Made by a program: the position numbers and the translations under genes. Of a stretch of 64,000 nt of DNA, positions 55,524-64,000 are shown in pieces. This DNA is from Hyaloscypha bicolor E (lineage: Eukaryota; Ascomycota; Leotiomycetes; Helotiales; Hyaloscyphaceae), in the NCBI RefSeq assembly GCF_002865645.1, contig NW_020194618.1:588885-652884 (forward strand). Reading direction: 5' to 3'. Under the pieces are notes generated by a model. That model ran no database searches. It saw nothing but the letters and a program-made list of their open reading frames with translations, and had not been told where the DNA came from. Numbering within the stretch: the stretch's first letter is position 1; every line of letters starts with the position of its first letter.

Positions 55524-55797
55524 ATCACTTCGCGAGAAGCTGTGTGACGATTCATGAACTCGAGGAAGACATGCAAGCGGGGTTATTTACACCCGGATGT
55601 GACCCTACGTCTTACACTTTGTCAGTGAGCCGGGATATTTGGGCAAACTCATCGATCTGAACGTCCATCTACTCTGTCTAATCCACATACCTTCTCTAAA
55701 ACCCAACAATTTCAAGAATTGTCTGTCCAGCAGGCACTCGTAAATTCGTTTTAAAAGCGTCTAACCAGCAGAACTTCCATGCCTGCCTCAAACACTT
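55524..55797. other. Short convergent spacer
   Basis: 3' flank between the SPOUT gene and the small-protein copy A; no feature. Confidence 0.4.
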
Positions 55798-56115
55798 CTA
55801 TTGAAAGTCGGGGTTAAAGCAGACCTGAGCATTCATTTCCCGTTCGAATTGTTGCCAGTCAGCTTCGGTAAATTGTCCTGGGTGAATGTCGCAGTATCCC
55901 ATGTTCTGGTAGAACGCTGGGTTAGCATTCATATTCTTGGCGAAGTTCCACAGCTAGCGTCTAGTCGGTGTCCGACCATATCTCTGTGTAAAAGGTCCGA
56001 TGTAGTCATTCCAAGAGAAGGCTCTTCTTCTTCCAGCCATCTGTTGGGCACGCATTCTATCGTCGTTGAGGTTTTCCAGCGTGACGTACTCACTGAGGGA
56101 AAAGGGGCGCGCCAT
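55798..56115 (-). pseudogene. Small protein family, copy A (one in-frame stop)
   Basis: I do not recognise the family. From the ATG at 56115 the frame reads MARPFSLSEYVTLENLND and FSWNDYIGPF, and stops at TAG (55956-55954) after 53 codons. The same frame continues for 51 more codons with natural composition (NFAKNMNANPAFYQNMGYCD and FTEADWQQFE) to a second TAG at 55798. The part beyond the first stop is conserved in copy B, so the original protein was about 105 residues and the first TAG is probably a disabling mutation. Stop readthrough is an alternative. No intron of suitable length removes the stop cleanly. No signal peptide or membrane segment is seen. Confidence 0.5.
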
Positions 56116-56699
56116 TTTGGAAGGTGATGTTTGATATTTGGAGTTGCTCTGTTGTGCTCTGGATGCTTGGATTTCTTCGGTAACTTTTGGATTTGGAGTT
56201 CTAAGATTGAAGCAAGAAGGACCAGGAGGAGAAATGTCGAGGAATTTTGTAGACAGGTCTATACTTCGAGAGCATTCGCCATTCTTATTCATCTCAGTGG
56301 CAGAAATAGCAGTGATTTGAACATAAACATTTTAAATTGGAGAGCGAGGACGACGAATGTGTGTTCTTAATGAAAGTAGATCATTCAATCGTACTCGGCT
56401 TCATACTAAGCTCATGTCAGTATTCCGGGCCTGGTTAACACTCGTATGATTTGATCATCAGCAGAATTTACACTACTTATGACCGGTTATGATACACAGA
56501 AGCAATACATAATCTTACGTATTGGAATATTATCTCTCATCTCTAAATCTATCTCTCCAAAGGCTTAGCGATTCACCAGGACTATTTGTCCAGCGGATAT
56601 CTCAAACCAATTCCAAAAACACAACGATCACGAGTAACTCTGACTAGCAGACTACAAGCACGTAAGTTGCAGTCACCAGCAACTATTCATCGTACACTG
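56116..56699. other. Spacer between the two small-protein copies
   Basis: No gene is supported. It separates copies A and B of the duplicated small gene and holds the upstream region of copy A. Confidence 0.4.
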
Positions 56700-56964
56700 C
56701 TACCAGTCCGCCTCCGTGAAGAGTCCCGGAATGCTGCAATCTTCCTATTGTAATAGAAGGTTGGAACCCTATTCATCAGTTTCACGAAACTGGTCGATTT
56801 GGTTTTTGGTTAGTCCACATTGATAGCTAGATTCAAAACGGTCCACATAATTCATCCAAAAGGTGTTTTGTCCATAGGGGTGCCGTTAACATTTCCCTTC
56901 TTTTGGAGTTGTATAGGGCGTCCATCGCGGTGTACTCATCGAAAGTTAACGGCCACCTCGGCAT
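56700..56964 (-). pseudogene. Small protein family, copy B (frameshifted)
   Basis: From the ATG at 56964 the frame reads MPRWPLTFDEYTAMDALYNS and ends LCGPF at a TGA (56833). This aligns with copy A: MxRxxxxxxEY, then a GPF block at the same spacing. The later part survives in two other frames: FVKLMNRVPTFYYN (56788-56748), matching copy A FAKNMNANPAFYQN, and CSIPGLFTEADW then TAG (56738-56700), matching copy A CDIHPGQFTEADW. Two frame changes and two stops make this a decayed duplicate. Confidence 0.5.
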
Positions 56965-57880
56965 GTTGAATGAATGTAGTTTTTTCCTAGATGCTATTAT
57001 GAAAAATCCTTTGGGTGTATCATCTCTGTCTTGGTTGAAAGCTCGGAAGGGTGTTGTTGGTTTGAAGAAAGGAAGCAAGAGAGCGGTAATATTCTGGGGA
57101 TTTACAGACTGCACGGAGCCTGGATATGCTGGTGTTACGTTCGTTGTTCACACTCCGTAGATCAAGAGAGGGGCCGGCCAACGATCCAAATACTTAACTA
57201 GATCAGAGGTCAACGCTTTTCAACTGAATACTGACCCCGGCAAAAGATTATTCATTTGTTTCCGCCTCCGGATATACAGGCGACCTATCTTGCTTATTTC
57301 CAGTGAAATACGCCAAACACTTCAAAAGATTTGAAGAGCGACTGAATTTAGAATCAAAATAAGCCATGGTAGAGAGTCTAATGCACATATTTATATCAGT
57401 TATTTCGATCTCCGAATAAACTGTTTATTTAGTGTAAGGGGTTGTAATTGGAAGTGTTTGTTGCGCTTTGAGTGAAAGAATAAGCGAGCATTATGATTGT
57501 CACAGGTGGGCAAAACAAAGGACTGTAAAGCGGCTGGTCGTTAGTTGGTACTTCTCGAGGTGTGAAAGAGATTATTTACTTGACTTATATGTTTAACAGT
57601 TCCACGGTAATGTGGAGTCTCGGGAATGTATAAAAGTTTATCCATTTCATACCCTGGGGGAAGCTGAAAAGGGGTACAACTCGCTTAGTGAAATCTAGAG
57701 TTACATTGCCCAGCAAAAGAACTCCCAAAAGACATGCATCGCTCCAGGCGATTTTATAGCATAACCGCCTCAGCTTCCGGTATTTTGTTTCCTCTCTTTC
57801 CAGTACTCAAGTCACCAAGATATTCACCTCATCCTAGCATTCCGCCCAATCTAGCACCGAATTTGTTCACCACCACGTCT
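56965..57880. other. Intergenic, no gene supported
   Basis: Upstream region of small-protein copy B and 3' flank of the alpha-kinase-like gene; no recognised gene or repeat. Confidence 0.4.
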
Positions 57881-58656
57881 CTACTCTCGCACTGAAGTCA
57901 AAGGCATGCGGCTTTGACGCGTTGGAAGCAAAGCCATGGTGGTACCCCGCCGAGCAGCATACCTCGCCTGCTTTACCATAGCCGGCTTCAACCACTTTCT
58001 ATTGCAGAATCGACCACATCGATGTCGGTGGAAGAACGAATTGATTCCATCAGGACCCAAGTCTGCCGGGCCGCAGGTCTTGGTCCGTGACATGATTGCT
58101 GGGTCAGTGAGGATACTGTACACATTTGAAGTTAGCCGGATTGGATCCAATATATGAAGGAGGGAACTTGCTATCCGTCGCGATAGGAGCCGCCTTGAAG
58201 ATCGCACAGCAGGAATTTTTGGTTAGAATCATGGTATGAGAAGTGACTGAGTGCTTGCATTGCCTCGCTCCATGCATCGCCAGTCCGTGGTGCCCATCCC
58301 GTGTTGCTGTTGAATTTCTCAAAGTTCTCGATCATCGGTTCAACAAGGATGTTTTCTCCAGTCTCATCGTACACCCAGACCTCTGGGATATTCAGCAGAA
58401 TTCGGGCCCGGATCACTCCTGCGGCAGCAAAAGCGTCAATGATCGCTTGCGAGTGTCGGATGATCTCGAGTTCCTCTTCGAAATAATGTGATTGGAATAC
58501 GGATCCGGACTTGAACTCCTTGGCAACGCATAGCTCCCCCTTCCGAGCACCATCGGTGTAATCTCCTTGCCATACATTCTTGAAGGTGCCCGAGGCAAAG
58601 ATCTTGTTGGTGTCGATTGCGACTTTGGTGGCATTATTGGTTCTTGAGAACGACAT
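57881..58656 (-). CDS. Alpha-kinase-family protein (MHCK/eEF2K type)
   Basis: This is an atypical protein kinase domain related to myosin heavy-chain kinase and eEF2 kinase. Exons 58656-58172 and 58115-57881 are joined by a 56-nt intron with a GC donor (GCAAGT) and an AG acceptor, giving 239 residues. The glycine loop ASGTFKNVWQ is at residues 21-30 and the ATP-binding Lys in LCVAKEF at Lys46. EPMIENFEKFNSNTGW is at 106-121. The catalytic block FLLCDLQGG (Asp152, Gln154) lies next to the splice site, followed by ILTDPAIMS (Asp166). The zinc-site block HRHRCGRFC is near 191-199. All key residues are present. It is a stand-alone domain without the coiled-coil or WD repeats of animal forms. An in-frame ATG at 58851 would add 65 residues. 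Confidence 0.85.
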
Positions 58657-59036
58657 CTTGCTAATGGCTATGTCTTGATGGTATTGCTGAATTTGCGGTG
58701 GTATTTTTTTTGACCCGAGGTTGAAGTTGATGTAAAAGTTGATCTTCGCGAGAGGTTGTTGGAGTTTCACTAGGAGTTTCGCTGCTCTTCGCTTTTCAAT
58801 ACCTCCATGAGCTGAGCGGTAAAGGCCTGTGAAATTACAGCTCTCAATCATGCGAGATAATCTGGTGAATAGAAACCTTGGGTTGCATCACCAAGGCGCT
58901 TCCTTAATCTCACATTGGGAACTGAATCCTAAGTGTAGTAGAATTTGTTTTTAGAAAGGAGAGCACGAGCTGCTACGGAATACTTGGTACTCGTAAGAGA
59001 TCTCTGAGGCACCTTACATTCCATTACTCCTCTAGT
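58657..59036. other. Intergenic, alternative upstream start of the kinase
   Basis: An in-frame extension of the alpha-kinase frame reaches an ATG at 58851. The rest is 3' flank of the T5orf172 gene; no other gene is seen. Confidence 0.4.
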
Positions 59037-60816
59037 TCACGGGCCCTTGGTTCCTGATTGTGCCTGTCGAGAACTGGTCCATATCTGACCCTTGATCCAT
59101 GACCTATACCGAAGAGCGCGAAGCTCATGATGTATCTTAACTTCAATCGCGTCGCCAGCTTCGAGACTCTTTAAGCCCTTTTCCAAAGAATCAATTTCCG
59201 CGGAGGTTGGGTTCGGCAGTAAAGTCAGCATTCTTGCCCAGTTCTCTGTGAGAGCACCTTCAGAGGTATAGGCCTGGTCAACGAAATCGCTCCAGAGTAG
59301 GACTGATTCGAGCGCTACGATTTCAGATACATCAAACCATTCTTTATGCTCCTGCTCAACTGCCTCGCGGGTAGCTTCATGTTCATGATACTGGCAGATC
59401 ATTCTGGCTCGGAAATTCTCCAGCTCTAAATGGACAAGCTTGGCCACTCTGTCGGGGTGCTTGACATGCACGGAACCAACTTCAACTTGATCAAAATATG
59501 CGAGTTGGCATCCAGTTTGAATCTGTTTTTGGCGGAGGTTGACATCTGTGGCTTTCCCAATTTTCACTAGCTTTCTAGCGGGTGACTTGAAAATGTACAC
59601 ATAGCCCCCTTGTGGAATCGGCGAAGTCATCTCTTTGATCAAGTTGCTGTCAATGACATCTGGAGAATGATTAGTCTGGATCGGTGGCTTGGCAGCTTTC
59701 TCGAACAGTGACGGAGTCATACTCATTCCGGGTCGTGCATTTTGAGCACCCATTTGATCTTCAAGTGGAATCGCTTCTTCGATTACTGCTTTCGATATTG
59801 AAGAGGTATTGGCCTCTGGCTGAGGAGGCGAATCGTTTGTTAGCCCTAAGCCCGCCAAACCCTGTGACACAATAGACGAAGGATCTGTAAAGTTCAAATC
59901 GGGAACTGTGCTTGTGCCATCTTCTAAATCAATGCTTATACTGGGTGGCTCAGAGGCTGGAACTGGTGCTGGAACTGGCACACCTATCTCTGGGGGGCCA
60001 TTAGTAAGTAGTACATGATTTCGATTTTGGCGACTCCAAGTTCAATTGATGCGTAGGATTTCATACCCACGAGAACTGAATTTTCCGGTGGATTGATACT
60101 TGCATGATCAGTCTCGGAGTCCGACGGACGGGGTTTGTTTTGATCCATAGGTATTTGCTGCTGATCCGTGGTCTGAAGGCTATTCTCTTGGTTGTGGTCT
60201 GCTTCAACATTAACAGGATGCTAAAATCAGGTCAAAATGTGATGGCAGTGAAAAGTCTGACCAAGGTCTTTCCGCAAAACTGACCTTTGTGGAAATTGGA
60301 GGATAAACTACCTTTTGTGTGACTGTTAGGTGCAGAAGCTGATCTTTCTTGATTGCCTGCTATAGCTTTGGGTGAAATGGGAACCTCCGATAGAGAGTGC
60401 TCTTCATTCTCGGTGGCAATGGCTGATTCGTAGTCGATGACTATGTTCTCGAATTGCTTTTTATCTTTCTTCGAACCATAGCTATATAACCAGTCAAGAA
60501 ACAATGCATTGTAATAGACAGTCTTCTCCCAGTGGGTGGAGCAGAGCAACAAAGGCATCAGTTTGATGGGAGTCTGGATGTCGGCCATGTCTAACTGGTC
60601 CAAATTGGCAAGGAACTCCGAGTCAAACAAGGTAATTTCTTTGGGGCATTTTCCTAGGGAATTAAAAGCGGCGCAAGTGACGAAGCCAGTCTGTGAAGCC
60701 TTCAAGTTCTCGAACGCTTCATTGAATGATATGACCCGTCGCCTTGATCGTGGTTTGTGGGCATCGTGCCTCAGGGCTGATTTCACGCTATTCTTGAAAG
60801 CTGAGAAGGTCGGCAT
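59037..60816 (-). CDS. T5orf172 domain protein (MUG113-like)
   Basis: The T5orf172 (DUF1766/MUG113) domain belongs to the GIY-YIG nuclease-like group and is common in fungi, but the fungal function is not well established. The three exons are 60816-60262, 60220-60067 and 59983-59037, with introns of 41 and 83 nt, giving 551 residues. The 41-nt intron is very short but has a plausible branch site and keeps the frame. Residues from about 363 form the domain: GGYVYIFKSPARKLVKIGKA, TGCQLAYFDQVEVGSVHVKH, AKLVHLELENFRARMICQYH and HKEWFDV. The N-terminal 190 residues form a separate region with CAAFNSLGKC and LLLCSTHWEK cysteine-containing blocks. A Ser/Pro-rich middle is likely disordered. The exon joins are inferred by frame and splice signals only. 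Confidence 0.78.
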
Positions 60817-61323
60817 TGGAGACGTATATTATTGTGTAAAGTATTTCAATAAGGACAGTAGGCATCAAAAGTGAGGTGGGCTTTAAGTAGATGGGGGGTC
60901 CTTGTTGAAGATTGGACCGTTCGCTGGGCCAGTTTCAAATTGAGTGGGGCTGATTTCGCAATATTACGACCAGAGGCATGCGGAAGCCATTGTGTTTGAA
61001 AACATATGTATGATACATTGGCAATTGGCAGCCGTACGGCCACATGCTACGGCCTATGTGTTTCATGTAATCCGACGATGAGAATGCGGCGGTTGCGGCA
61101 GTCGTAGAAATCCTCCCCGAGGATTGCTCCTTCCTCATATGGGACGGCAAGCGACTGAATTCTCGCCTTGACGTCTCGCCTATCGAAACTGTACGTCGTA
61201 CAAAGGGGTCCCTCGTCAGGGGGCGAAATGTCACCGGAGTGTTGGATGCACGTCAGGTTTCAGATCAGATAAGCTTAATTCTGCCGCATTGTCTTACGCT
61301 ATCGATAGAAAGGGTTCACCTAC
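60817..61323. other. Intergenic, no gene supported
   Basis: Upstream region of the T5orf172 gene, with no recognised gene. Confidence 0.4.
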
Positions 61324-61325
61324 TA

Positions 61326-61688
61326 ATCGTTCGGCGTTTCCCACCTACAATTCGCCGAGCACGCCTTGTAGGTGAGGAGAGCGATACGCAAACGAACAGC
61401 GATACGCAAATCTGAGATTTTGGTAGGAATCTCTCCTTTTCTCCCTTTGAATTCTCACAACGCAGCGTAATAAAATAGTGTCTAAGTATTGGGAATTGAT
61501 TCCAAGGTGTAGGTCCTTCAGCTTAGTAAATTTTAAGACTAAAAAATTAAGGCGTTGTTGTGATGCAAATCTGCCCAATTTGCCCATACAAATTTTGGTG
61601 CTATTTGCATATCGCTGTTCGTTGCGTATCGCTATCCCTCACCTACAAGGCGTGCTCGGCAAATTGTAGGTGGGAAACGCCGAACGAT
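61326..61688. mobile_element. MITE with about 86-bp terminal inverted repeats and TA target duplication
   Basis: Left (61326-61411) and right (61603-61688) inverted repeats start ATCGTTCGGCG and match over about 86 bp, with only a few substitutions and short indels; two of the differences are C/T transitions. A TA dinucleotide flanks both ends (61324-61325 and 61689-61690). The 363-bp element has no coding capacity. TA duplication is typical of the Tc1/mariner-pogo superfamily, so a pogo- or mariner-type transposase elsewhere in the genome probably mobilised it. Each inverted repeat also contains GCGATACGCAA twice as a direct sub-repeat. Confidence 0.88.
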
Positions 61689-61690
61689 TA

Positions 61691-62471
61691 GCCGCCCAAA
61701 CCCACGTTTCAACAAGCAAATGAAAGATTTTTCTCTTGCCGTTTATAATATTAATAATTAAATAAATTTTATAATCATCAAGTTCTCATCTGCTAATAGT
61801 ATATCTGTCACGGGCCAGGCCTTTAATGCAAAGAAGACTGGTGGTTCTTGGTACAAGGAGAATTTATTGAAGAGAGAAGCTAAAAGCGAGCCCTGATTTC
61901 CTGGGAAATAAAGGGGTGCGATTACATAAGGGTGAGCTAGCGCAGGTACCGTGTGCCAAGCATAAAAGCCGGGTCTTGACCCGCTACAATATCTTTTAAT
62001 TATAGGAATTGTTATGGTTGCACGCTCTATATCTGTCGCGTGTTCTATACACGTGATGTCCTAGGCTGGTTCGCGTTGTTGAACTAGCTAAAGCAATATA
62101 GCTAGGGTCACGTGCTTGCAATGTAAACCAAGTAAAACGTACTGAATTGACTGCTGTTCTACAGTGGTAAGTAGCCCGTATATATAGCCCTGAACCCCCT
62201 AAGTCACATGCACTAAACCCCTAAACCAGAGAGCCTTATACTGAACCATTCAACCTCAGCTGAACCGATTTACCCTCACAGGGCATATTATGCCCTGAGT
62301 TAACCTTACAGGGCATAATATACTCAGTAATAAGCCTATGGCTTAAGCCCCATTAGTGCACAGCCCCTAAGGCTCTGTTCCAGGGCTTACTAAGCCTATT
62401 AGGGGCTTCAGGCCCCTAATTTCAACACGCGTACTAACCTGTCGTTCGCACACCTGTATATACTTCTCTCC
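61691..62471. other. Repeat-rich, gene-free region
   Basis: This segment has no gene and contains palindromic and repeated words: AGGGCATATTATGCCCT near 62279-62295 and further AGGGCATAATAT nearby. A possible LTR-type end beginning TGTCACGGGCC lies at 61806. Confidence 0.4.
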
Positions 62472-62474
62472 TTA

Positions 62475-62751
62475 CGAGCCTACACCCCATAAGTCTGTGG
62501 ATTACAGGCATTTAAGCGAGGCTTTCTAGGCCTCGCGAAAACAAAGTTAGTCACTTTACGTGAAATTAATTAAATAACGACACATTCCTTTTCCTTTAAA
62601 CTAAATGTATTTAGTAAGAAAGAAGCTAAATAATACTATTACTATTTCATTTAAATATTTATCGCATTGCGCAAAAATTTCGATTATTCCTTTAGTGGTT
62701 ATTTATTAGCGAAATGCCCTATAATCCACAGACTTATGGGGTGTAGGCTCG
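62475..62751. mobile_element. MITE with 30-bp perfect terminal inverted repeats and TTA target duplication
   Basis: The left end (62475-62504) is the exact reverse complement of the right end (62722-62751) over 30 bp, beginning CGAGCCTACACCCC. TTA flanks both sides (62472-62474 and 62752-62754). The interior is AT-rich without a reading frame. A 3-bp TTA target duplication points to the PIF/Harbinger superfamily (Tourist-like MITE). The element is 277 bp. Confidence 0.85.
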
Positions 62752-62984
62752 TTAGTTTAGTATTCTCGAAATAAGAGCCACTCTACCCCTGTTACATGGC
62801 AACTGCGTGCTAGTAGTCACGTGCAGGCTCACGTGACTACATTCCTGTATTTAAGCTTTGGCCACTCGTGCCACACCTCTCTTTCCTGATCATCGATCTA
62901 TATATTATTATTACAATACAACAACAACGTTTTATTGTAACAACCCCGCTTTCCAAGCCCAGAGCTAGGCCTCGCGACAGGATT

Positions 62985-64000
62985 ACTTATAAAAAGACTT
63001 CTTTTAATTATTTAAGCTGTTTTTTTTGTTGAGGAAATCTTATGTTTTATAATTACTATTTCTTTTAATTAGTTCAACTCACGCGATATATTGAGATAGT
63101 TCATTTATTCGCGTACCGTAACGCAGATAAAACACAGAACCCAGGAATATAAGTAAGGCTGGCATATAGGTTGTTAAACCAAGACTAACCCCTACTCCTT
63201 TACATCTCCAAGAAGCCAAGGGTCTTCTAATAGCTCAGAAGGCGACGCTCTCGATTCTGGCGTCTACCGGACCATTTTGCGGACGAAGGGGAGAAAGCCT
63301 TTTTTATTAGAAACCTCGAGATTACTCTGGGAATTTTCCCAAGATACTAATAGGATAGGATTCAGATACTTCTAGTTGCCTGTTATATATATATTAAGTT
63401 AGCAGATATATATATTTAGAATCAAGTACTTACCTCTATTATTAAAGTAGACAGAGCTATACTCGCTTTACTAGAGAAACTCGAAGGGAGGAGGTCCCAA
63501 AAGACTAACTATACTAGTAAGGTGGAAGCGGTTCTTATACTTCTTAGTCTCGGGGTTAAGCCTATTAAATATATATCTGTTTTCAAATATGTCCCAGACC
63601 TAGAAGCTCTTATTACTTTCGTACTATTAACTATATTCAGAAAATCTCTTACCGTAACTCCCGCATTCTATATATCTATAGTATAGCCCCAGGATATCTC
63701 TAGAATAATTTTGGGAGCCCGGTAAGAATCCGGCTAAATATTATAGTAGTACTCGACCTGTCTATTCCGAGCAAGGGAGAAGTTATATAGGATCGGGCGG
63801 TCAAATCTTATTAGAATACCGAAGTTTGCATTTTTATAGAGATTATATCTATTAATACTTTTATAGAGGCTCGATACCGTAATGTCTTTTATATCTAGCT
63901 ATTCTATGATAGATAAATTAACTAAACCTAGTAAGATATTTTCTTCTTTTATATCTAGTACTCTATTAATGTTTTCTAATATATAATGAGAGGAGCGACC
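62985..64000. repeat. AT-rich, RIP-like degraded repeat to window end
   Basis: The sequence becomes strongly AT-rich with many TATATA and CTATTA words and stops in all frames, and continues to the window edge. It is probably a transposon relic mutated by RIP. No ends are visible because the window stops. Confidence 0.5.

Overview
The window is nuclear DNA of a filamentous ascomycete (Pezizomycotina). Its genes are single units carrying very short introns (about 41-100 nt, mostly GT-AG, one GC-AG), and there is no operon structure. Several families are typical of these fungi: a HET-domain protein, a SUR7-family membrane protein, a GH55 glucanase and a BAS2-like secreted cysteine-rich protein. 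AT-rich, stop-filled islands look like RIP-mutated repeats. Order is not fixed by the sequence; a leotiomycete-like fungus is a guess.

Layout. 0.7-2.9 kb: nucleoside hydrolase-like protein with a long N-terminal extension. 4.8-6.8 kb: otubain deubiquitinase, followed by about 3 kb of GC-rich gene-free DNA. 9.8-14.5 kb: compact housekeeping block of CSN2, the splicing factor CWC25 (divergent from CSN2) and lipoyl octanoyltransferase. 15-24 kb: accessory, repeat-rich stretch with AT-rich islands, an interrupted HET gene and several decayed coding fragments. 24.4-25.4 kb: SUR7-like four-helix membrane protein. 26.5 kb: aldo/keto reductase remnant. 27.4-31.6 kb: two tandem paralogues of an unrecognised cysteine-motif family. 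32.6-33.5 kb: one gene encoding three SUMO domains in a row. 36.7-38.6 kb: amino-acid permease. 38.6-43.4 kb: nearly gene-free, with a HET remnant. 43.4-46.0 kb: GH55 exo-beta-1,3-glucanase. 46.7 kb: small two-exon gene. 47.8-48.9 kb: four-repeat secreted cysteine-rich protein. 50.5-51.4 kb: decayed gene. 53.4-55.5 kb: thioredoxin and a SPOUT RNA methyltransferase, divergently transcribed. 55.8-57.0 kb: a duplicated small gene family, both copies damaged. 57.9-60.8 kb: alpha-kinase-like protein and a T5orf172-domain protein. 61.3-64 kb: two MITE-like elements and RIP-like AT-rich DNA.

Common themes. Three loci concern ubiquitin-like signalling: the otubain removes ubiquitin, CSN2 belongs to the complex that removes NEDD8 from cullins, and the triple SUMO gene encodes a modifier precursor. 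They are not physically grouped, and I infer no shared regulation. The secreted or surface set (GH55, BAS2-like, SUR7, permease) fits wall remodelling and nutrient uptake by a plant- or litter-associated fungus. The most novel items are the triple-SUMO gene, the tandem cysteine-motif paralogues, the duplicated small-protein family and the two MITEs. Exon joins were inferred by eye from splice signals and reading-frame continuity, not from transcripts.
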